Source of the DNA: Acinetobacter haemolyticus
Lineage (GTDB): Bacteria > Pseudomonadota > Gammaproteobacteria > Pseudomonadales > Moraxellaceae
Length of the DNA stretch: 64,000 nt
Direction of reading: 5' to 3'
NCBI RefSeq assembly: GCF_900406815.1
Contig: NZ_OVCN01000001.1
Span: 240,794-304,793 of the forward strand
In this document: positions 18,445 to 26,434 of the stretch, piece by piece
How the letters are laid out: each line of letters opens with the position of its first letter
Position numbering within the stretch: the stretch's first letter is position 1
Made by a program: the position numbers and the translations under genes
Notes under the pieces: model-generated
What the model saw: only the letters and a program-made list of their open reading frames with translations
Databases searched by the model: none
Told to the model about the DNA's origin: nothing

Positions 18445-19563
18445 TTAAGCGTTCTTATATTCCACTAAGATACGTAGCATACGACGCAAAGGTTCAGCAG
18501 CGCCCCAAAGTAGTTGATCACCTACCGTAAAAGCACCGAGATATTCTTTACCCATGTTCATTTTACGTAAACGACCAACAGGTACAGTTAAAGTACCAGT
18601 AATTGCAACAGGCGTAAGATCGGTCATTGATGCTTCGCGTGTATTAGGAACAACTTTTGCCCATTGACTCGAATTGCGGATCATATCTTCGATTTCATCA
18701 AGCGGCACATCTTTTTTCAATTTCAAAGTGATTGCTTGAGAGTGGCAACGCATTGCGCCAATACGAACACAGTGACCATCAATTGGAACAATTTGTTGAT
18801 TGCCTAAGATCTTGTTGGTTTCAACTTGACCTTTCCACTCTTCTTTTGATTGACCGCTCTCGAGCTGTTTGTCGATATATGGGATCAATGAACCTGCGAG
18901 CGGCACACCAAAGTTTGCTTTCGGGAAGCTTTCACCACGTTGTAAATCAGCAATTTGGCGATCAATATCAAGAATTGCAGATTTAGGATCATCCAGTAAT
19001 TCTTTAGTATTGTTGTACAAATAGCCCATACCTGTGATCAGTTCACGCATATTTTGCGCACCTGCACCAGAAGCTGCTTGATAGGTCATCGAGGTTGCCC
19101 ATTCCACCAAGTTATTTTGGAACAGTGAACCTAAGCCCATCAACATCAATGAAACTGTACAGTTACCACCCACGAAAGTCTTAGTTCCGTTGACTAAACC
19201 GTCTTTGATCACATTTAAGTTTACAGGATCAAGAACAATGATCGCATCATCTGCCATACGTAGCGTAGATGCAGCATCAATCCAGTAACCATCCCAACCT
19301 TCGGCTTTGAGTTTCGGGAAAACTTCCGAGGTATAGTCACCACCTTGACAGGTTAAAATGACATCCATCTGCTTCAGACTCGTAATGTCCGTTGCATTCA
19401 TAAGTGCTGGGGCAGTCTTACCACCAAATGAAGGTGCTTCACCACCTGCATTACTGGTAGAGAAATAAAATGGCTCAATGTGAGCAAAATCATTCTCTTC
19501 AACCATACGTTGCATAAGGACAGAACCCACCATCCCACGCCAACCGACCAGACCTACTTTCAT
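18445..19563 (-). CDS. asd: Asd, aspartate-semialdehyde dehydrogenase
   Basis: Asd reduces aspartyl phosphate to aspartate semialdehyde with NADPH, the branch point to lysine/diaminopimelate, threonine and methionine. The nucleotide-binding start is [20 protein letters not shown]. The catalytic Cys is Cys135 in [15 protein letters not shown], and the substrate-binding region includes [15 protein letters not shown]. At 372 aa it is the gammaproteobacterial long form. The order asd-fimV-(asparaginase)-truA matches the pseudomonad cluster that also carries leuCDB, but here it points toward leuB. Confidence 0.98.
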   Translation of the reverse strand: MKVGLVGWRGMVGSVLMQRMVEENDFAHIEPFYFSTSNAGGEAPSFGGKTAPALMNATDITSLKQMDVILTCQGGDYTSEVFPKLKAEGWDGYWIDAASTLRMADDAIIVLDPVNLNVIKDGLVNGTKTFVGGNCTVSLMLMGLGSLFQNNLVEWATSMTYQAASGAGAQNMRELITGMGYLYNNTKELLDDPKSAILDIDRQIADLQRGESFPKANFGVPLAGSLIPYIDKQLESGQSKEEWKGQVETNKILGNQQIVPIDGHCVRIGAMRCHSQAITLKLKKDVPLDEIEDMIRNSSQWAKVVPNTREASMTDLTPVAITGTLTVPVGRLRKMNMGKEYLGAFTVGDQLLWGAAEPLRRMLRILVEYKNA

Positions 19564-19743
19564 GTCATTTTGCCTCGGTATCTAAAAAACTTTAAGGGGC
19601 TTGAGTGTATCAAAAGTGAACGCAACTGCAAGCGTTACATGAATAAAACAGTTGATTTATTGTGTGGAATTATTTGTTTGTGTTAGATGGAAAACTGATA
19701 AAGCCACAACTTTATTGAAAATTTATCACCTCCCAAGAGAAAA

Positions 19744-20895
19744 ATGAACATGATATGGATTCAGGTTGGTGCAGTACTGGTGATATGGCTGACATTTTGG
19801 TCATTAATCCCCAGAGATGAATGGTGGATTCGGGGGACTGATTTCCCCAGATTACAAATTTTAGCGTTTGGTCTTTTTATTTTCTGTGCGATGTTGTTCG
19901 TGGTCGCAGATTGGACTTTATGGAGTGAGGTGTTATTTGTTGGATTAGCTGCAGCAATTGCATATCAATTAAAAATGGTTTTGCCTTATACGCCATTGTG
20001 GAAAAAACAAGTATGTAAAGTAAAGGAAACTCAATTTAAGCCCGATCAGCAAATTTCATTATTGGTGGCCAATGTTTTGACTCCCAATAATCAATATCAT
20101 TTACTGTTAAATCAGATTGAAAAATTAGAGCCAGATGTAGTGCTAACGCTTGAGTCTGATGCCGTATGGCAGCAAGCATTGAGTCCGATTGAAAAAGATT
20201 ATCCATACCGCGTTCCTGTTCCTTTGGATAATTTGTATGGTATGCATTTATATAGTCGTTTGCCCCTCAGCAATACCGAAGTTAAATTTATTCTAAGTGA
20301 TGAAATTCCTTCGATTCATACAACTTTAACACTGCCTTCAGGTTTGCAGATGCAGTTATATTGTTTGCATCCTAAACCACCTAGCCCGACTGAAGCGAAA
20401 GACTCAACGCTGAGGGATGCTGAATTACTCATCGTTGGCGATCAGATCAAAGATTTGGATCAATCTTGTATTGTGATGGGGGATTTAAATGATGTTGCGT
20501 GGTCGAGAACAACACGCTTATTTCAAAGAATTAGTGGTTTACTCGATCCACGAGTAGGTCGTTCTTTTATGAATACTTTTCATGCTGATTATCCTTTACT
20601 ACGCTGGTCTCTCGATCATATTTTTCATAGTACTGATTTTGGTTTGGTCAAAATGAAAAGACTTGCTCATATTGGTTCTGACCATTTTCCTGTCTATGTG
20701 GTTTTGCAAACTGATCGTATGTTTGAACAGCAACAACAAGAGTTAGAACAAAGTACTGAAGATGAGCAAGAGGCCAAGGAAGCCATTCAGGATGGTATAG
20801 AAAAGGCTGAAAGAGAAGAAAAACTAGTTGTAGATGTATTAGCTCAGCCATATAAACGTGAGATGGAAAGTGAAAATAGACAAGGAGTATTGTAA
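19744..20895 (+). CDS. endonuclease/exonuclease/phosphatase family membrane protein
   Basis: This 383-aa protein has three N-terminal membrane helices (about residues 5-22, 35-55 and 58-77) and then a DNase I-like EEP domain. Domain motifs are LVANVLTPNNQYHLL, the catalytic-type VVLTLESDA, VMGDLNDVAWS, RWSLDHIF and the terminal IGSDHFPVYV. The last roughly 60 residues are charged and rich in Glu, Gln and Lys. The arrangement fits a membrane-tethered metal-dependent phosphoesterase; the substrate is unknown. Its stop codon overlaps the candidate GacA site at 20891. Confidence 0.88.
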   Translation: MNMIWIQVGAVLVIWLTFWSLIPRDEWWIRGTDFPRLQILAFGLFIFCAMLFVVADWTLWSEVLFVGLAAAIAYQLKMVLPYTPLWKKQVCKVKETQFKPDQQISLLVANVLTPNNQYHLLLNQIEKLEPDVVLTLESDAVWQQALSPIEKDYPYRVPVPLDNLYGMHLYSRLPLSNTEVKFILSDEIPSIHTTLTLPSGLQMQLYCLHPKPPSPTEAKDSTLRDAELLIVGDQIKDLDQSCIVMGDLNDVAWSRTTRLFQRISGLLDPRVGRSFMNTFHADYPLLRWSLDHIFHSTDFGLVKMKRLAHIGSDHFPVYVVLQTDRMFEQQQQELEQSTEDEQEAKEAIQDGIEKAEREEKLVVDVLAQPYKREMESENRQGVL

Positions 20896-20908
20896 GCATT
20901 ATCGTACA
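20891..20908 (+). promoter_or_regulatory. GacA-type upstream activating sequence
   Basis: TGTAAG-CATTAT-CGTACA matches the pseudomonad GacA consensus TGTAAG-N6-CTTACA at 11 of 12 positions. Its centre lies about 70 bp before the predicted start of the GGA-rich RNA, a spacing like that in pseudomonad rsm promoters. It overlaps the stop codon of the upstream gene. Confidence 0.65.
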
Positions 20909-20965
20909 ATGATTTAGGTCTACAGCGAATAGTCGGATAAGATCAAAAGGTTTATTCTAAATACA

Positions 20966-21135
20966 TCAGCACAAGGACATTGGAATGGATTTCCGCTTAA
21001 GGATAGCAACGCTGAGATGGAAGAGTCATCATGGATATGATGCATGCGATGGATGCAAGATAATAAAAAAGATGTGAAAGCACAACCTCATTTGCCCGAG
21101 TTTTGCAGGATGCGAAACTCGGGCTTTAATTTTTT
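20966..21135 (+). ncRNA. probable CsrA/RsmA-sequestering small RNA (CsrB/RsmX/Y/Z type)
   Basis: This gene-free stretch has eight GGA motifs, at 20975, 20982, 20987, 21001, 21019, 21033, 21051 and 21108, five of them of the ANGGA form ATGGA or AAGGA followed by T or A. Several sit in small hairpin loops. GGAA-TGGAT-TTCC starts at 20982, GCT-TAAGGAT-AGC follows, and CATCAT-GGAT-ATGATG is at 21027. The terminator loop also holds one. GGA in hairpin loops is the binding signal of CsrA. A GacA-like site lies upstream at 20891 and a strong terminator ends the unit. The 5' end is estimated from a weak -10 near 20953. No protein frame of note is present. Confidence 0.7.
21094..21134 (+). terminator. 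terminator of the GGA-rich RNA
   Basis: The stem GCCCGAGTTT / AAACTCGGGC (10 bp, perfect) encloses a loop with AGGA and is followed by TTTAATTTTTT. It reads toward, and ends at, the stop codon of the convergent acyltransferase gene. Confidence 0.9.
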
Positions 21136-22069
21136 AATAAATATCCTCATACCCTTCAGCACGGGTTTTAAAACGACGATGAAACCACATCCATTGCGTT
21201 GGCGCGATACGTAATTGTGCTTCAATAATTTTGTTCACACGAATCGCATCATCCACTTCATCGCCACTCGGCATATTTTCGACCATCGGTTCGATGAGAA
21301 CTTTGTATTTGGGGTTGCGGATATCACCATAACGGTAAAAATACAGTGGAATTGCAACTGATTTAGAGATTTTTAATAAACGACGATGTGCTGTAACTGT
21401 TGCGGCTGGTACCCCAAAGAAGGGTGCCATAACACCTTGTTTTAATCCAAAGTCTTGATCTGGGCTATACCAAATGGCACCGCCATCTTTTAGGCGACGT
21501 ACCAAGCCTCGCATATCATCATGATCAATTTGTTGCTGATAAATGGTTGCACGACAACGGTAAATCAACATATCGAGCATTGGATTATTTTGTGGTCGAT
21601 AAACCACGTCGGGTTCGAAATATTGAGCGCAAATATAACCGCCAGCATCAAGTAGAGTGCTGTGCGTCCCAAGTAGCAGAATACCTTTACCTTGCGCCTT
21701 TGCATTGGTGATATGTTCTAACCCTTCTATCGTATGGCGATCTTTAAACCAATTCGGGCAATACCATGCATTTAAGGTTTCAAACATGCCAATCATCATA
21801 TCAATAAAGACTTGTTTGGCTTTCGCTTCCACTTCTTGAGCTGACCATTCAGGGAAACACACTTCTAAATTTCGAAGCGTGGTTTGACGACGTGATTTAA
21901 GCAATTGCCAACACAATGCTGCTAATCCATGCGCCAAGCGCCATTGAATTGCCCAAGGCAGGATAGCCAAAAGCATAAGAAAAGTGATGGCGATCCAAAT
22001 TTTCCAATATTTTGGAAGTAAAAATTCCCATCGAAACTCGCCAGGAATATAAGACGGTTGTTGGCTCAT
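21134..22069 (-). CDS. lipid A biosynthesis acyltransferase (LpxL/LpxM type)
   Basis: This member of the LPLAT HtrB/LpxL family transfers a secondary fatty acid from acyl-ACP to lipid A precursors at the inner membrane. One membrane helix lies near residues 20-40 (IWIAITFLMLLAILPWAIQW). The catalytic HX4D motif is HSTLLD in LLGTHSTLLDAGG, and YRPQNNPMLD and WYSPDQDFG are family motifs. The start at 22069 (MSQQPSYIPGEFRWEF) gives 311 aa; an ATG at 22114 would add 15 residues of unlikely sequence. LpxL and LpxM cannot be separated by eye. Confidence 0.9.
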   Translation of the reverse strand: MSQQPSYIPGEFRWEFLLPKYWKIWIAITFLMLLAILPWAIQWRLAHGLAALCWQLLKSRRQTTLRNLEVCFPEWSAQEVEAKAKQVFIDMMIGMFETLNAWYCPNWFKDRHTIEGLEHITNAKAQGKGILLLGTHSTLLDAGGYICAQYFEPDVVYRPQNNPMLDMLIYRCRATIYQQQIDHDDMRGLVRRLKDGGAIWYSPDQDFGLKQGVMAPFFGVPAATVTAHRRLLKISKSVAIPLYFYRYGDIRNPKYKVLIEPMVENMPSGDEVDDAIRVNKIIEAQLRIAPTQWMWFHRRFKTRAEGYEDIY

Positions 22070-22277
22070 AGACTTAGATGCGTAAATTAATTGAATTTTT
22101 GTGAAGTGTAGCACGAAGTTGCTTGTGAAATAATTGTTCTAAGAGGTTTGTTATAGTGCTCATAAAAAGCATAAACTGGTGCTTGAATTTTAATCTATTT
22201 ATATGCTGATAAAAGGAAAATATCTTAATCTAGCGATATGGTAGAAAATTTAATCACAAAAACGAAGGAAAAAACAA

Positions 22278-22820
22278 ATGAATATCCTAGACCTGTTGCA
22301 AGGCAAGAAAATGGATTCTCAGGAGATGATAGATTTCTTTGATCATTTAGATGTGGTGGATTGCGAGTTTATGCATGGTCAATGGAAAGGTTTGGAAGTC
22401 TTTACTGATCATCCAATGAACGGTGTACTGGATCAAGCAAATTGGTATGGAAAATTATTTTTAGACAATGAAACCGTCTTTCCACTCGTTTTGTTTAATC
22501 CAAAAAGAACCGCATTATTTTCAATTGATCCGAAATGGTTGCCATTAGGGCTAGACTTTAATCTTCTAAAAAGAAATAGTCAGTATCTGGTCGGTGCTTT
22601 GAGATTACTTAAAACAGATAAAAGTAAAGCAAGACTAAGAATGACTGAATTTAGAGGTAAATCTTCTGCCACCATGATTTATGATGAAAAGCCGATTCAT
22701 GATGTATTTAGACGCATTGATCAGAATACAGTGCTTGGTTGGATGGATTTAAAAGATCAATCTCAACCTTATTTTTTTGTTCTGATGCGAGATGATCAGT
22801 CTGCGTTGAGTTTTGAATGA
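22278..22820 (+). CDS. GXWXG/DUF4334 domain protein
   Basis: This 180-aa protein has the GXWXG signature as HGQWKGLEVFTDHPMNG near residues 34-50, followed by a DUF4334-like second half (FRGKSSATMIYDEKPIHDVFRRID and LGWMDLKD). The function is unknown; the fold resembles small lipid- or ligand-binding barrels, but that is inference. An AAGGAAAAAAC ribosome site precedes the ATG. AGA codons are more frequent here than in neighbouring genes, which may mark it as accessory. Confidence 0.75.
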   Translation: MNILDLLQGKKMDSQEMIDFFDHLDVVDCEFMHGQWKGLEVFTDHPMNGVLDQANWYGKLFLDNETVFPLVLFNPKRTALFSIDPKWLPLGLDFNLLKRNSQYLVGALRLLKTDKSKARLRMTEFRGKSSATMIYDEKPIHDVFRRIDQNTVLGWMDLKDQSQPYFFVLMRDDQSALSFE

Positions 22821-22950
22821 TCCAATTCCCTACTTAGATTTACTTGTTGAGCATTGAATGTTAAAGCAAGATGAGCGTACATTTTTAAATTTAGAAAAAA
22901 GATGTATTTCTTTTCTATAGTTTAATCATTATATCGCTCAGGAGATCAGG

Positions 22951-23472
22951 TTGAAAAATATAAAAATAATCAAAGGAGATATTACTCAGATAACTGTAGA
23001 TGCCATAGTGAATGCTGCAAACACATCATTACTCGGTGGAGGAGGTGTAGATGGCGCAATTCATCGAAAAGGTGGTGCTGAAATTTTGGCCGAATGTCAA
23101 AAAATAAGAGCGAAACAAGGCGGCTGTGCAATAGGTGAAGCGGTTGTTACGACTGCTGGAAAGCTCGCTACTCAATATGTCATTCATACTGTTGGACCTA
23201 CTTGGGTGGGCGGTCAAAACAATGAAGCTCAATTATTAGAGAATGCTTATCGTAATAGCTTCAGACTTGCTGAAAGTTTAAAGCTTAAATCTATCGCTTT
23301 TCCAAATATTTCAACAGGAATATATCGGTTTCCTAAACAGCTTGCTGCGCAAATTGCACTGAAAATAATTAGTGAGGAACTTATTCAAAGTCAATTTGTT
23401 GAGGAAGTGACTTTTGTTTGTTTTGATGATGAAAACTTTAATATTTATCAGTCATTAAATGATGATTTTTAA
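22951..23472 (+). CDS. macrodomain protein, O-acetyl-ADP-ribose deacetylase type
   Basis: This 173-aa protein is one macrodomain of the YmdB/MacroD class, which removes acetyl from O-acetyl-ADP-ribose or ADP-ribose from proteins. The ADP-ribose-binding motifs are [30 protein letters not shown] and [12 protein letters not shown]. The Asn and Asp expected for catalysis in this class are present in [16 protein letters not shown]. The start is a TTG at 22951 after CAGGAGATCAGG. Codon use is rich in AAA, ATA and AGA. No toxin or ADP-ribosyltransferase partner lies next to it. Confidence 0.9.
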   Translation: MKNIKIIKGDITQITVDAIVNAANTSLLGGGGVDGAIHRKGGAEILAECQKIRAKQGGCAIGEAVVTTAGKLATQYVIHTVGPTWVGGQNNEAQLLENAYRNSFRLAESLKLKSIAFPNISTGIYRFPKQLAAQIALKIISEELIQSQFVEEVTFVCFDDENFNIYQSLNDDF

Positions 23473-23499
23473 AATCTAATCTTTAATTTGAAGTAAATA

Positions 23500-23529
23500 G
23501 AGCATCTATCATCAACATAATAGATGCTC
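23500..23529. terminator. hairpin between the macrodomain gene and uup
   Basis: GAGCATCTAT and ATAGATGCTC form a 10-bp stem between two convergent genes. The T tract is poor on the plus side, so termination strength is uncertain. Confidence 0.55.
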
Positions 23530-23538
23530 GTATAAGGT

Positions 23539-25452
23539 TTAATTACCTTTGCTGAGATTTTCTAATACATCCCAACGTTCTAATTTTTCGAGCAACAACT
23601 CATCAATTTCAGCTAAGCGTTGGCTGGCAAGAGTCGCTGCATTGGCATCACTCACAAACCATGAGCCATCCGCGAGTTTCTCTGAAAGTTCAGTTTGTTC
23701 TGCTTCTAATTTTTCAATCTCAGCAGGAAGTTGCTCAAGCTCACGTTGATCTTTGTAACTTAACTTCACTTTTTTCGGCGATGGGGTTGCGGCAGCTAAT
23801 GCAGCGGCTTCGGCTTTGGCCTGCGCTTTTTTTACATCACTTTTTTGATCAACCACTTTCTGATCTGGACGTTGTTCCAAGTAGTCTTGATAACCACCAA
23901 TGTATTCATCAATGTTGCCTTTACCATCAAACACCCAAGTTGAGGTCACAACATTGTCCATAAAAGCACGGTCATGTGAGATTAATAACAGGGTGCCTTT
24001 ATACTCAGACAACATTTCTTCAAGCAACTCAAGTGTCACCATATCCAAGTCATTGGTTGGTTCATCCATCACAATCAAGTTTGATGGTTTGAGGAGAAGT
24101 TTTGCCAATAAGATACGATTACGTTCACCCCCAGAAAGTGCTTTTACAGGTGTGCGTGCGCGTTCTGGTGAGAATAAGAAGTCCTGTAAGTAACTATAGA
24201 TATGTCGACGGTTTCCATTCACATCGACAAAGTCAGAACCTTCTGACACGTTGGCCATAACGGTTTTCTCAAGGTCGAGTGCATTACGTAATTGATCAAA
24301 ATAAGCGACTTCGAGCTGTGTCCCCGTTTTAACGGAACCACCGTGTTGGATTTGGCCTAAAATTGCTTTAATAAGTGTGGTTTTTCCGACACCATTATCA
24401 CCGACCAAGCCAATACGATCTCCACGTAACACGATTGCAGAGAAATCTTTAATCAGTGGTTTGCTGTCATAGCTGACACTTAAATGCTCAATCTCAAATA
24501 CCAGCTTACCTGAACGGTTGGCTTCTTGGGTCGCCATGCTGACTTTGCCTTGTTGGGAGCGGCGTGCTTTGGACTCTTCACGTAATGCTTTTAAGGCACG
24601 AACACGACCTTCGTTACGGGTACGACGGGCTTTGATGCCTTGACGAATCCACGCTTCTTCTTCAGCAAGCTTTTTGTCAAATAACGCATTTTGCTTTTCT
24701 TCAGCTTCCATTTGTTGTGCTTTGAGATCAAGGTAGCGTGAATAGTTACCTTCGTAACTGCGGAGAACCCCTCGATCAAGTTCCACAATGCGGGTCGCAA
24801 TACTGTCTACAAATGAACGGTCATGGGAGATGAATAGCAGGGTTAAATTATTTTGATCGAGTAAAAATTTTTCTAACCATTCAATACTTTCCACATCCAA
24901 ATGGTTGGTTGGTTCGTCGAGTAATAATACATCTGGTTGAGTCAGCAGCGCACGCGCGAGTAGCACACGACGTTTACGTCCACCTGACAAATCAGCTAAA
25001 TCTGCGTTTGGGTCGAGTCCCATTTTACCTAAAATGGTATTTACTTTATTTTCTAAAGCCCAGCCATCTAACTGATCGAGTTTATGCTGGAGCATGCCCA
25101 TACGGTCACAAGCATCCATATCACCCAGTACACAGGCATCACTTGCCTCATGGTATTCTTTTAATACAGTGGCTGCTTCACCTGCACCATCGGCAACGAT
25201 GTCAGCCACTTTACCTGAATCCATGGGTACATCTTGGGCTAACATTGAAACAGTTAAGCCATTTTGGATCGAAACTTCGCCCCCATCAGGCAATAAACTT
25301 CCCTCAATGAGTTTAAGTAAAGTAGACTTACCTTCACCATTACGACCGATTAGACAGACACGCTCACCCCGTTCTAGGTTAAAGTTCGCGCCGTCGAGTA
25401 GGGCTGGTCCGCCAAATGCGAGATGGACATCCCTTAAAGTAATATAGGCCAT
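23539..25452 (-). CDS. uup: Uup, ABC-F family ATPase
   Basis: This 637-aa soluble ABC-F protein has two nucleotide-binding domains and no membrane segment. Domain 1 has Walker A GRNGEGKST, signature LSGGRKRRV and Walker B VLLLDEPTNHLD. Domain 2 has GDNGVGKTT, LSGGERNRI and LIVMDEPTNDLD. An interdomain charged linker lies at about 235-300 and a C-terminal coiled coil at about 565-635 (LEQLPAEIEKLEAEQTEL), the feature that marks Uup among ABC-F proteins. Uup acts on ribosomes or branched DNA intermediates; the exact role is unsettled. It is divergent from slyX across about 30 bp. Confidence 0.93.
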   Translation of the reverse strand: MAYITLRDVHLAFGGPALLDGANFNLERGERVCLIGRNGEGKSTLLKLIEGSLLPDGGEVSIQNGLTVSMLAQDVPMDSGKVADIVADGAGEAATVLKEYHEASDACVLGDMDACDRMGMLQHKLDQLDGWALENKVNTILGKMGLDPNADLADLSGGRKRRVLLARALLTQPDVLLLDEPTNHLDVESIEWLEKFLLDQNNLTLLFISHDRSFVDSIATRIVELDRGVLRSYEGNYSRYLDLKAQQMEAEEKQNALFDKKLAEEEAWIRQGIKARRTRNEGRVRALKALREESKARRSQQGKVSMATQEANRSGKLVFEIEHLSVSYDSKPLIKDFSAIVLRGDRIGLVGDNGVGKTTLIKAILGQIQHGGSVKTGTQLEVAYFDQLRNALDLEKTVMANVSEGSDFVDVNGNRRHIYSYLQDFLFSPERARTPVKALSGGERNRILLAKLLLKPSNLIVMDEPTNDLDMVTLELLEEMLSEYKGTLLLISHDRAFMDNVVTSTWVFDGKGNIDEYIGGYQDYLEQRPDQKVVDQKSDVKKAQAKAEAAALAAATPSPKKVKLSYKDQRELEQLPAEIEKLEAEQTELSEKLADGSWFVSDANAATLASQRLAEIDELLLEKLERWDVLENLSKGN

Positions 25453-25484
25453 AATGTTTCCTAAAAGCTCAGATGAGGTCTGAA

Positions 25485-25730
25485 ATGACTAAACAACAAA
25501 ATTTTGATGATCACGCGTCATTGTCCGCACCCATTGAAGATTTGCAAGTCCGAATTGCATTTTTAGACGAATTAGTTGAACAACTCAATCAACAGCTCGC
25601 AATTCAGACACAAGAAATTGCAGTTTTAAAGAAACAGATGCAAATTCTGTATCAACGTGTGGAGGCATCTGATTTGTCTGAAGGTATCGCACCTTTTGAT
25701 CCGATGAGTAATAAACCACCGCATTATTAA
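25485..25730 (+). CDS. slyX: SlyX family protein
   Basis: This small coiled-coil protein has the SlyX pattern: EDLQVRIAFLDELVEQLNQQLAIQTQEIAVLKKQMQILYQRV, then a Pro-rich tail ending in KPPHY. The start at 25485 is preceded by GAGG at a normal distance and gives 81 aa; an ATG at 25473 would add four residues. The function of SlyX is unknown. It is divergent from uup. Confidence 0.88.
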   Translation: MTKQQNFDDHASLSAPIEDLQVRIAFLDELVEQLNQQLAIQTQEIAVLKKQMQILYQRVEASDLSEGIAPFDPMSNKPPHY

Positions 25731-25951
25731 TACCTTTGCAAATCAAAATTTAATGTTCAAGATAAGTAAAAGAGTGATTGTATATCTTAGATATAAATAA
25801 TGTTTTAAACTTTAGAATAGTAATCTTAGCGCATGGCTTTAGATTAGGTTTTGAATTTTAAATTAATATTCTAAATGTTAGCAGTACGGAAAACTTGCGT
25901 TTTTGATTCAACTTATGTAACGCTAATAAAAGAAAGTTTTGGGCATCTTAA

Positions 25952-26401
25952 ATGAGTAATGTTGGAATTTGGATCACAGTCGCGATTGTACTCTTTGTAC
26001 TTGGCTCTATTTTTGGTTTACGTGTGAGCCCGCGAGAAAAAGCGTTGGGATCAATGCGTGATCAAGCTCGAAAAATGGGATTGCATCCTCGTATTATTGT
26101 TGCTCCAGAGTGGACAAAAATTCCAATGGCAACCGAAAAACGTGCCAGCATGGTGGCCTATTATAGTGTATTGATTCCAGATGCACGTTTAGCACTTATG
26201 CGAGCAAGAGTTGTTGATGGCAAGCTTCAGGTGGTGCAAGGTGATCAGAAATTTAATGATTTAACCATTGCATTAAAAGGAGTTTATGCTATTGATATGC
26301 AGGCAAACTGTGTCGGGTTGTATTGGAATGAAGAAATTGATTTAAAAGCCACACAGCTTGATGAAATGAAAGCTTATTTATACCAATTAGCTCAACGCTA
26401 A
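25952..26401 (+). CDS. membrane-anchored protein of unknown function
   Basis: This 149-aa protein has an N-terminal membrane helix (about residues 5-24, GIWITVAIVLFVLGSIFGL) and then a soluble part starting RVSPREKALGSMRDQARKMGLHPRI. This R-x-x-A-x-x-x-G-L-x-P start after a single helix recalls small conserved gammaproteobacterial proteins found next to topA. No catalytic motif is visible. It lies 33 bp before topA on the same strand and may be read together with it. Confidence 0.75.
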   Translation: MSNVGIWITVAIVLFVLGSIFGLRVSPREKALGSMRDQARKMGLHPRIIVAPEWTKIPMATEKRASMVAYYSVLIPDARLALMRARVVDGKLQVVQGDQKFNDLTIALKGVYAIDMQANCVGLYWNEEIDLKATQLDEMKAYLYQLAQR

Positions 26402-26434
26402 TTATCTGATTAATGACAGGAAAAACGATTTATT

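Noticed and set aside
20971..21060. GGA-rich stretch considered as chance ribosome-site-like sequence or a lost gene
   Set aside because: No frame is open for more than a few codons. The GGAs coincide with hairpin loops, and a GacA-like site and a terminator flank them, so an RNA gene explains it better.
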